Origin: Vreelandella sp031769195
GTDB lineage: Bacteria; Pseudomonadota; Gammaproteobacteria; Pseudomonadales; Halomonadaceae
NCBI RefSeq assembly: GCF_031769195.1
Contig: NZ_JAVHNP010000002.1
Span: forward strand, 248,001 to 312,000
Length of the DNA: 64,000 nt
Direction of reading: 5' to 3'
Made by a program: the position numbers and the translations under genes. Below, in pieces: positions 57,877 through 64,000 of this stretch (the first letter of the stretch is position 1; each line of letters starts with the position of its first letter). The notes under the pieces are model-generated. The model had not been told where the DNA came from, did no database searches, and saw nothing but the letters and a program-made list of their open reading frames with translations.

Positions 57877-58662
57877 ATGCGTGAAGACGAAGTAAACAAG
57901 GGGCCAGTGCTCGAAACCCGAGGGCTGACCAAAGAGTTTCGCGGCTTTACCGCCGTGGACAATGTCAATCTCCAGGTTCAGGAAGGTCATATCCATGCCT
58001 TAATCGGCCCCAATGGCGCGGGTAAAACCACGGTTTTTAACCTATTGACCAAGTTTCTACCGCCAACGCGGGGTGAGATTCTCTATCGCGGCCAGCCTAT
58101 TACCAGCAAAAAATCCAATGAAATCGCCCAGCTTGGCTTGGTGCGTTCGTTTCAGATTTCCGCGGTGTTTGCGCACATGACTGCGTTGGAGAACGTGCGT
58201 GTGGCGCTTCAGCGTCAGCTCGGCACCTCCTTTCACTTCTGGAAATCGGAAAAGTCGCTGGACCATCTTAATGACCGCGCTTTGGCGCTCTTAGAAGAAG
58301 TGGGCCTACGCGAATACGCCGATACTCTTACCGTGGAAATGCCCTATGGGCGTAAGCGCGCCTTAGAAGTAGCCACCACGCTGGCGCTGGACCCCAGCAT
58401 GATGCTGTTAGACGAGCCCACCCAAGGGATGGGGGCAGAAGACGTTGACCGCATCGTGGCTCTGATTAAGCGCGTTTCTCAAGGCCGTACAGTCTTGATG
58501 GTAGAGCACAACTTGAGCGTGGTGAGCCGCCTATGCGACCGCATTACCGTGCTGGCGCGGGGTGCCGTGCTGGCAGAGGGCGACTACGAGAGCGTTTCCC
58601 GTAACCCCTTAGTGCGCGAAGCCTATATGGGTAGCGAAGCGGCAGAGGAGGCTAGCGCATGA
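57877..58662 (+). CDS. livG: Branched-chain amino acid type ABC transporter ATP-binding protein (LivG-like)
   Basis: The 261-residue ATPase has Walker A GPNGAGKTT, the LivG-type Q-loop region (GLVRSFQISAVFAHMTALENV), a Walker B LDPSMMLLDEPTQGMGAEDVDRI and a C-terminal switch His (VEHNLSVVSRL). The signature motif is degenerate: PYGRKRALEVATTLA in place of LSGGQ, as is seen in some LivG proteins. It overlaps the next ATPase gene by 4 bases. It is the first of five genes of a hydrophobic amino acid or carboxylate uptake system. Confidence 0.88.
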   Translation: MREDEVNKGPVLETRGLTKEFRGFTAVDNVNLQVQEGHIHALIGPNGAGKTTVFNLLTKFLPPTRGEILYRGQPITSKKSNEIAQLGLVRSFQISAVFAHMTALENVRVALQRQLGTSFHFWKSEKSLDHLNDRALALLEEVGLREYADTLTVEMPYGRKRALEVATTLALDPSMMLLDEPTQGMGAEDVDRIVALIKRVSQGRTVLMVEHNLSVVSRLCDRITVLARGAVLAEGDYESVSRNPLVREAYMGSEAAEEASA

Positions 58663-59408
58663 ATACCGTCGAAGCCTTTGATAATCAAGACGCCCCGGAA
58701 AACCAAACCCTTGAGATGCTGCGGGTGCAGGACTTACACGCCTTTTATGGCGAGTCGCACATTCTGCACGGGGTGAATTTTGACGTGAAGCGCGGCGAGC
58801 TGGTGACGCTGCTGGGCCGCAACGGCGCGGGCCGCAGCACCACGCTGAAAGCCATTATGAACATGGTAGGGCGGCGCACTGGTTCGATTGTCATTAATGG
58901 CAACGAAACCCTGCGCATGAAGCCGCACCATATTCCTCGGCTAGGCATTGGCTACTGCCCGGAAGAGCGCGGCATCTTCGCCAGCCTAGATGTGCACGAA
59001 AACCTGCTGCTGCCGCCCACGGTACGCTCCGGCGGAATGAGCCTGGATGAGATCTACGGCATGTTCCCTAACCTTTATGAGCGCCGTAACAGTCCAGGCA
59101 CGCGGCTGTCTGGCGGCGAGCAGCAGATGCTGGCCATGGCGCGTATTTTGCGCACCGGCGCACGCCTGCTGCTGTTGGATGAAATTACCGAAGGGCTAGC
59201 CCCTGTCATCGTGCAGAAGCTAGGCGAAGTGCTGGTGCAGCTAAAAGAGCGCGGCATGACCATCGTACTGGTTGAGCAGAACTTCCGCTTTGCGGCCCCG
59301 CTGGCAGACCGCCACTTCGTGATGGACCACGGGCAAATCGTCGAAGAAATTACCGCCGCGCAGTTGCCGTCCCGGCGGGAACATTTAAACAGCATGCTGG
59401 GGGTATAA
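58659..59408 (+). CDS. livF: Branched-chain amino acid type ABC transporter ATP-binding protein (LivF-like) with Walker A Lys to Arg
   Basis: The 249-residue ATPase has the signature LSGGEQQMLAMARIL, Walker B LLLLDEITEGLAP and switch His-type VEQNFRFAAPLADR. The P-loop reads GRNGAGRST at about residues 53-61, so Arg59 stands where Walker A normally has Lys. The codon is CGC, so a simple sequencing slip is unlikely but not excluded. The protein is otherwise intact in length and frame. It may hydrolyse ATP poorly and lean on LivG, or belong to a subgroup where Arg is accepted. Confidence 0.87.
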   Translation: MNTVEAFDNQDAPENQTLEMLRVQDLHAFYGESHILHGVNFDVKRGELVTLLGRNGAGRSTTLKAIMNMVGRRTGSIVINGNETLRMKPHHIPRLGIGYCPEERGIFASLDVHENLLLPPTVRSGGMSLDEIYGMFPNLYERRNSPGTRLSGGEQQMLAMARILRTGARLLLLDEITEGLAPVIVQKLGEVLVQLKERGMTIVLVEQNFRFAAPLADRHFVMDHGQIVEEITAAQLPSRREHLNSMLGV

Positions 59409-59538
59409 ATCGCACACCATCTAAACTGTAAGCACGGCCTTAAAGAACAACAAACGCAACACATACGCTCCACACACAAACGCTGTAACTGAACGTCCGT
59501 ATCATAAAAACAAAGGCCCCCAGGGCCAGGAGACGAAC

Positions 59539-60762
59539 ATGACCTTTATGAAAAAAACGCTGGCTGCCAGCATCGCCGTTGCCGCTGCCTCCAGCATGGC
59601 GATCTCAACGGCTCACGCCGAGATCAGCGATGGCGAAGTCCGTATTGGCTATTTGGCGGATATGTCTGGTACCTACCGTGACCTCGCAGGCCCAGGTGGC
59701 CAAACCGCGATGGAAATGGCGGTGGCCGACTTTGGCGGCAGTGTAAACGGCTCGCCTATCGTGATCTTCAGCGCCGATGACCGTAACAGTGCCGACGTTG
59801 GTGCCAACACCGTGCGCGAGTGGATTGATCAGCGCAACGTCGATATGGTTGGTGGTTTGGTGGCATCATCTGTATCTATTGCCGTCACCAAAGTGCTGCA
59901 AGAGAACAACGGCTTAGGCATTGTCTCCGGCTCTGCGGCGTCTAGTATTACCAACGAGCACTGCACCCCGAACCACATTCACTGGGTCTATGACACCTAT
60001 CCGCTGGCGAACGGTACTGCGAAAGCGGTGGTTGAGCAGGGCGGTGATAGCTGGTTCCTGCTGACCGCTGACTACGCTTTCGGCCATGCGCTGGAAGCCG
60101 ACGTCACCAGCGTGGTAGAAGCCAATGGTGGTGAGATTGTGGGCGGCGTGCGCCATCCGTTCCCCACCAGCGACTTCTCCTCCTATATTCTTCAGGCTCA
60201 AGGCTCTGGTGCGAAAATTGTTGGTCTCGCTAACGCCGGTGCCGATACGGTGAACGCGATTACCACCGCGAGTCAGTTTGGCCTGACCCAAAGTGGCCAG
60301 CAGTTGGCGGGCCTGTTGATCTTCCTTAACGATGTACACGCGCTGGGCCTGGAAGCAACCCAAGGGCTCCTGCTGACCACCGGCTGGTACTGGGATATGG
60401 ATGAAGAGTCCCGCGCATGGTCTGAGCGTTACTTCGAAGAGACTGGTCGCATGCCCACCATGGTGCAAGCGGGTATCTACTCCAGCACCATGCACTATTT
60501 GAAAGCCGTTGAAGCCGCTGGCACCGACGACCCAGAAACCGTGCGTGCGAAAATGGCCGAAGAGCCGATCAATGACTTCTTCGCCCGTAACGGCAGCATT
60601 CGTGAAGATGGCCGCATGATTCACGATATGTACCTGGCCCAGGTAAAAACGCCGGAAGAGTCTACCGGTGAGTGGGATCTCTATAACATCCTCAGCACCA
60701 TTCCCGCCGCAGAAGCCTACCGTCCGCTGTCTGACAGCCAGTGTCCGCTGGTGCAGAACTAA
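59539..60762 (+). CDS. Branched-chain amino acid type ABC transporter substrate-binding protein
   Basis: The 407-residue periplasmic protein has a signal peptide (cleavage after AHA, about residue 27) and the Peripla_BP_6/LivJ-like fold: IRIGYLADMSGTYRDLAGPGGQTAMEMAVADFGG, PNHIHWVYDTYPLANGTA, FLLTADYAFGHALEADV. It is longer than E. coli LivK (about 370). The substrate cannot be read from sequence; leucine, valine or an acyl carboxylate is inferred from the neighbours. AGGAGA lies 8 bases before ATG, preceded by a small hairpin (GGCCC/GGGCC, 59515-59527). A hairpin follows before the permeases. Confidence 0.9.
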   Translation: MTFMKKTLAASIAVAAASSMAISTAHAEISDGEVRIGYLADMSGTYRDLAGPGGQTAMEMAVADFGGSVNGSPIVIFSADDRNSADVGANTVREWIDQRNVDMVGGLVASSVSIAVTKVLQENNGLGIVSGSAASSITNEHCTPNHIHWVYDTYPLANGTAKAVVEQGGDSWFLLTADYAFGHALEADVTSVVEANGGEIVGGVRHPFPTSDFSSYILQAQGSGAKIVGLANAGADTVNAITTASQFGLTQSGQQLAGLLIFLNDVHALGLEATQGLLLTTGWYWDMDEESRAWSERYFEETGRMPTMVQAGIYSSTMHYLKAVEAAGTDDPETVRAKMAEEPINDFFARNGSIREDGRMIHDMYLAQVKTPEESTGEWDLYNILSTIPAAEAYRPLSDSQCPLVQN

Positions 60763-60861
60763 TCTGCTGACGTCGTTGGGTCAGCGCCACTTGGCCTGGC
60801 CCGACCCTTAAGCAAGCCGTAAGGCGTGATGAAAAGCGTTTCTAAAATAAGCAACGCGCTA

Positions 60862-60884
60862 GGGTAGCCGCTTTCAGGCTACCC
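60862..60884 (+). terminator. Hairpin between binding protein and permease genes
   Basis: An 8-bp stem (GGGTAGCC and GGCTACCC) with a 7-base loop lies in the 147-base gap, 26 bases before livH. There is no T tract. It may stabilise the highly used binding-protein mRNA and lower read-through into the permeases. Confidence 0.5.
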
Positions 60885-60909
60885 GCTTAGCGGCGAGGAG
60901 AGTCATACC

Positions 60910-61797
60910 ATGACGATGATATTCGGCGTGCCAATGGCCGTGTTCATGGGCCAGCTAACGCTTGGGCTTGTGAACGGTGCCTTTTACGCACTGCTTAGTT
61001 TGGGCCTGGCGGTCATCTTCGGCCTACTGAAGATCGTCAACTTTGCCCATGGGGCGCAGTACATGCTGGGAGCCTTCGCCGCGCTGCTAGGCTTTCGCTA
61101 CCTGGGCATTAATTATTGGCTAGCACTGATTTTAGTCCCGCTGGTGGTAGGCGGTTTCGGTATGCTGATGGAGCGCTTTCTGCTGCGTCGTATTGCCCAC
61201 CTGGACCACCTCTACGGGCTGCTACTGACGTTCGGTTTAGCACTGATTTTTGAAGGTACGCTGATTAACTTTTTCGGCGTTTCCGGGGCGCGCTATGCCA
61301 CCCCTGAGATTCTCCAAGGCGGCCTTAACTTAGGTTTTATGTTCCTACCTACGTACCGCGCTTGGGTGCTGGTGGCGGCGTTGGCCATGTGCCTGTTCAC
61401 CTGGTTCATGATTGAGCGCACTCGCTTGGGGGCTTACCTGCGTGCGGGTACAGAAAACTCGCAGCTGATGCAGGCGTTCGGTGTGAACGTACCGTTGCTG
61501 ATCACCCTAACCTACGGGTTTGGGGTGGGTCTTGCTGCCTTTGCGGGCGTGCTGGCAGCGCCGCTGTATCCTGTTTCGCCTACCATGGGCTCCAGTTTGC
61601 TTATCGTGGTATTTGCGGTGGTGGTGATTGGCGGTATGGGCTCCATTTTAGGCGCCATTTTGACCGGTTTAGGCATGGGAATTATTGAAGGTTTAACCAA
61701 GGTGTACTACCCGGAAGCCTCTAATACGGTGATCTTTTTAGTCATGATCTTGGTGCTCATGTTACGCCCCGCTGGGCTGTTCGGTAAGGAGGCATAA
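60910..61797 (+). CDS. livH: Branched-chain amino acid type ABC transporter permease (LivH-like)
   Basis: The 295-residue inner-membrane protein has about eight hydrophobic segments and the LivH signature pattern: GLVNGAFYALLSLGLAVIFGLLKIVNFAHGAQYMLGAF, and the cytoplasmic coupling loop ENSQLMQAFGVNVPLLITLTYGFGVGLAAFAGVLA. A second conserved end is VVVIGGMGSILGAILTGLGMGIIEG. It starts after GGAGAG. livM follows 2 bases after the stop. Confidence 0.93.
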   Translation: MTMIFGVPMAVFMGQLTLGLVNGAFYALLSLGLAVIFGLLKIVNFAHGAQYMLGAFAALLGFRYLGINYWLALILVPLVVGGFGMLMERFLLRRIAHLDHLYGLLLTFGLALIFEGTLINFFGVSGARYATPEILQGGLNLGFMFLPTYRAWVLVAALAMCLFTWFMIERTRLGAYLRAGTENSQLMQAFGVNVPLLITLTYGFGVGLAAFAGVLAAPLYPVSPTMGSSLLIVVFAVVVIGGMGSILGAILTGLGMGIIEGLTKVYYPEASNTVIFLVMILVLMLRPAGLFGKEA

Positions 61798-61799
61798 CC

Positions 61800-62801
61800 A
61801 TGGCAACCTCTCATACTACGGAAGCGGTGAACCTGCCGTCGGCGGTACAAGAGCGTCAGCGCCGCGCCAGATTTCGCCGCAATATGTTTTATCTTGCGCT
61901 GATCGTTATTGGGCTTGTCGCGCCGTTTGTCGCGTACCCTGTGTTTTTGATGAAAATCCTCTGTTTTGCGCTGTTTGCGTGTGCCTTCAACCTGCTATTG
62001 GGCTACGCCGGGCTGCTCTCGTTTGGCCATGCGGCTTTCCTGGCCACCGGTGGCTATGTAACCGGCTACCTGTTGGCAAGCTACCCAGGCCTAACGCCAG
62101 AGCTGGGCATTTTAGCGGGTACGGCGATGGCCACGCTGCTTGGCGTACTGTTTGGGGTGCTCTCCATTCGCCGCCAGGGCATCTACTTTGCCATGGTAAC
62201 GCTGGCGCTGGCACAGCTGATGTTCTTCGTGTTTGTGCAGTCGTCGTTTACCGGTGGGGAAGACGGCTTGCACGGCGTGCCGCGGGGAAGTCTGTTTGGG
62301 GTGATCGATCTCAGCAGTAACCTTGCCATGTACTACTTCGTGTTCGCGGTCTTTGTGTTTGGCTTTGCGGTGATTCAGCGTGCCGTTCATTCACCCTTTG
62401 GGCAAGTGTTGAAAGCCATTCGCGAAAACGAGCCCCGCGCTATTTCGCTGGGTTACAACGTGGATGCTTACAAACTGTTGGCCTTCGTGCTCTCAGCGGC
62501 GTTAGCAGGCTTGGCGGGTTCCACTAAAACCGTCGTGTTCCAGCTGGCCTCGCTCACCGATGCCCACTGGCACATGTCGGGTGAGGTCATCCTGATGACG
62601 CTGCTGGGCGGCGTGGGTACCTTGCTGGGCCCGCTGATGGGAGCAGGGCTGGTGGTGAGCCTGCAACACCTGCTGGCGCAGTCGCCGCTAGGCAACTGGG
62701 TGAGCGTGATTCTGGGCATCATCTTCGTGGTGTGCGTGCTTAGCTTCCGCAGTGGCATCATCGGCGAGCTTTCCAAAATGTACCGTAAAAACTTTAAGTG
62801 A
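61800..62801 (+). CDS. livM: Branched-chain amino acid type ABC transporter permease (LivM-like)
   Basis: The 333-residue inner-membrane permease has about ten hydrophobic segments, LLLGYAGLLSFGHAAFLATGGYVTGYLL near the start, and the coupling loop VLKAIRENEPRAISLGYNVDAYKLLAFVLSAALAGLAGS. This ends with VILMTLLGGVGTLLGPLMGAGLVV. It pairs with LivH. A strong terminator follows, so the operon is livG-livF-binding protein-livH-livM. Confidence 0.93.
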   Translation: MATSHTTEAVNLPSAVQERQRRARFRRNMFYLALIVIGLVAPFVAYPVFLMKILCFALFACAFNLLLGYAGLLSFGHAAFLATGGYVTGYLLASYPGLTPELGILAGTAMATLLGVLFGVLSIRRQGIYFAMVTLALAQLMFFVFVQSSFTGGEDGLHGVPRGSLFGVIDLSSNLAMYYFVFAVFVFGFAVIQRAVHSPFGQVLKAIRENEPRAISLGYNVDAYKLLAFVLSAALAGLAGSTKTVVFQLASLTDAHWHMSGEVILMTLLGGVGTLLGPLMGAGLVVSLQHLLAQSPLGNWVSVILGIIFVVCVLSFRSGIIGELSKMYRKNFK

Positions 62802-62834
62802 TGCATTCCCGTTAACCGCGTCTGTCCGTGGATT

Positions 62835-62859
62835 GGGTGCCTTTGGGCACCCTTTTTTT
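62835..62859 (+). terminator. Rho-independent terminator of the ABC transporter operon
   Basis: A 7-bp stem (GGGTGCC and GGCACCC) with a 4-base loop is followed by seven T residues, 33 bases after livM. Confidence 0.92.
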
Positions 62860-62942
62860 GCCTGCTAATGAAGGCGGTATGTTCATTTCTACACCAAAGG
62901 TCGTGGGGGAGATGGTTGCGCAAGGTGGGGTAAAAATATAAG

Positions 62943-62958
62943 TTAACGTAAACGTCAA
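62943..62958. promoter_or_regulatory. Third LiuR-like box, upstream of the acyl-CoA dehydrogenase
   Basis: TTAACGTAAACGTCAA keeps the repeated ACGT core and dyad of the LiuR motif. It lies 82 bases before the start of the acyl-CoA dehydrogenase gene, after the terminator of the transporter operon, which puts that gene under separate but related control. Confidence 0.7.
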
Positions 62959-63040
62959 CATTGCTAATAATGACAACAGCTGAGTGGCTTGCCAGCCGCT
63001 TTCTAAGCCGCGGTAAGCCCACGCACGGTGGAGATACGCC

Positions 63041-64000
63041 ATGAACTTTGAGCTAAGTGAAGACCAAATCGCTTTTTCCGATATGGCCCGGGCGTTCGCC
63101 CAGAACGAGCTAGAACCCCATGCCGCCGAGTGGGATGCGAACTCTTTTTTCCCCGTTGATGTGATTCGCAAGGCGGGCGAGCTGGGCTTCTGTTCGCTAT
63201 ACGCCCCAGAAAGCGTTGGCGGGCTTGGGCTTTCCCGGTTGGATGCCAGCATTATTTTTGAACAGCTCTCGATGGGCTGCACCTCGACCACCGCGTACCT
63301 CACCATTCATAACATGGTGACCTGGATGCTGGCTGATTTCGGCACGCCGGAAGCCGTGGCGCAGTGGGGCGAAAAGCTGGCCACGGGCGAGCTGCTCGGC
63401 TCTTATTGCTTAACCGAACCCAACGCAGGCTCCGATGCGGCCTCGCTGAAAACTACTGCCAAGCGCGATGGCGAGCACTACGTGTTGAACGGCAGCAAGA
63501 TGTTTATTTCTGGCGCGGGCAGCACCGATTTTCTTGTGGTAATGGCGCGCACCGGCGGCGAAGGCCCTGGCGGCGTTTCCGCTTTCGCGGTAGATGCCAA
63601 GAGCGAGGGCATCAGCTACGGCCGCAAAGAGGACAAAATGGGCTGGAACAGCCAGCCCACCCGCATGATCACCTTTGAAGACGTACGCGTACCCGCCAAC
63701 CACCTACTAGGCAACGAAGGCGACGGCTTCAAAATCGCCATGAAGGGCCTGGACGGTGGGCGCATCAATATTGCGACGTGCTCCATCGGCACCGCCCAGC
63801 AGGCGCTCAATAAAGCCCGTGAATACATGCTAGAGCGCAAACAGTTCGGTAAGCGCTTGGCCGACTTCCAAGCGCTGCAGTTCCGCCTAGCCGATATGGT
63901 GACCGAGCTGGTCGCCGCCCGCCAACTGGTGCGCATGGCCGCCACCAAACTGGATGCAGGCCACCCGGATGCCACCACCTACTGCGCCATGGCTAAACGG
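63041..64000 (+). CDS. Acyl-CoA dehydrogenase, probably isobutyryl-CoA dehydrogenase (partial, 3' end cut by window)
   Basis: The open frame starts at ATG 63041 with GGAGA upstream and is open to the window end, giving 320 residues. It has MNFELSEDQIAFSDMARAFAQNELEPHAAEWD, CTSTTAYLTIHNMVTWML, CLTEPNAGSDAASLKT, KMFISGAGSTDFLVVMARTGG and the ACAD8-like segment MKGLDGGRINIATCSIGTAQQALNKAREYMLERKQFGKRLADFQ. These are close to isobutyryl-CoA dehydrogenases of valine breakdown. The next genes (for example enoyl-CoA hydratase, mmsAB) would be expected just outside the window. Electrons go to EtfAB. Confidence 0.88.
   Translation, partial: MNFELSEDQIAFSDMARAFAQNELEPHAAEWDANSFFPVDVIRKAGELGFCSLYAPESVGGLGLSRLDASIIFEQLSMGCTSTTAYLTIHNMVTWMLADFGTPEAVAQWGEKLATGELLGSYCLTEPNAGSDAASLKTTAKRDGEHYVLNGSKMFISGAGSTDFLVVMARTGGEGPGGVSAFAVDAKSEGISYGRKEDKMGWNSQPTRMITFEDVRVPANHLLGNEGDGFKIAMKGLDGGRINIATCSIGTAQQALNKAREYMLERKQFGKRLADFQALQFRLADMVTELVAARQLVRMAATKLDAGHPDATTYCAMAKR

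Noticed and set aside
59914..60624. Open frame of 236 codons on the reverse strand inside the binding-protein gene
   Set aside because: Antisense shadow of a clear periplasmic binding protein.
1..64000. tRNA, rRNA, CRISPR array, insertion sequence or prophage
   Set aside because: No cloverleaf, rRNA segment, spaced direct repeats, transposase, integrase or phage structural gene was seen on either strand.

Overview
The window is an accessory-free chromosomal segment of a gammaproteobacterium. Gene content and order (rpoE-mucA-mucB-rseC-mucD-lepA-lepB-rnc-era-recO-pdxJ-acpS, then gacS/cysM/rlmD/relA/mazG, and a liuRABCDE cluster) point to an Oceanospirillales/Pseudomonas-like organism. A Halomonas-type bacterium is my best guess, from protein similarity recalled by eye. 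No phage, IS element, CRISPR array, rRNA or tRNA was seen. Coding density is high, and both window ends cut through genes (etfB at the left, an acyl-CoA dehydrogenase at the right).

Layout. 1-1220: etfB (3' end) and etfA. 1437-6169: manganese superoxide dismutase and the class Ib ribonucleotide reductase operon nrdHIEF, with a pair of NrdR-type boxes. 6416-11430: a six-gene TonB2/TtpC-type energy transduction operon behind a good Fur box. 11584-12504: an unrecognised exported protein made of two tandem PPC-like domains. 12579-18366: DNA/RNA metabolism (xthA, a small basic protein, rhlB, dinG) and aroF. 18743-23270: the envelope stress sigma factor and its regulators with the protease MucD. 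23458-29706: lepA, lepB, rnc, era, recO, pdxJ, acpS; PdxJ has an unusual His/Asp tail. 29762-38054: hybrid kinase gacS (reverse), then cysM, rlmD, relA, mazG. 38097-42774: ppc, a DUF924 protein, rluF, a DUF1294 membrane protein. 42758-45113 (reverse): trpR-trpE-trpG as one overlapping unit behind a perfectly symmetric TrpR operator. 45206-48599: CPA2 cation antiporter, a small outer-membrane protein and a methyltransferase. 48704-57565 (reverse): leucine/isovalerate catabolism (acyl-CoA synthetase, liuE, D, C, B, A and regulator liuR). 57877-62801: a branched-chain amino acid type ABC transporter. 63041-end: a second acyl-CoA dehydrogenase, probably isobutyryl-CoA.

How the parts work together. 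The left 11 kb reads as a low-iron/oxidative-stress block: manganese enzymes replace iron ones, and a Fur-controlled TonB system powers siderophore or haem uptake. The right 15 kb reads as a branched-chain amino acid catabolic regulon. A perfect 16-bp LiuR-type palindrome precedes liuR, a weaker copy precedes the ABC transporter, and a third copy precedes the terminal acyl-CoA dehydrogenase.

No wholly new multi-gene system is evident. The least explained items are the tandem PPC-like exported protein with its upstream palindrome, the His-tailed PdxJ, the trpR-led trpEG operon, and the LivF protein with Arg in place of the Walker A lysine.
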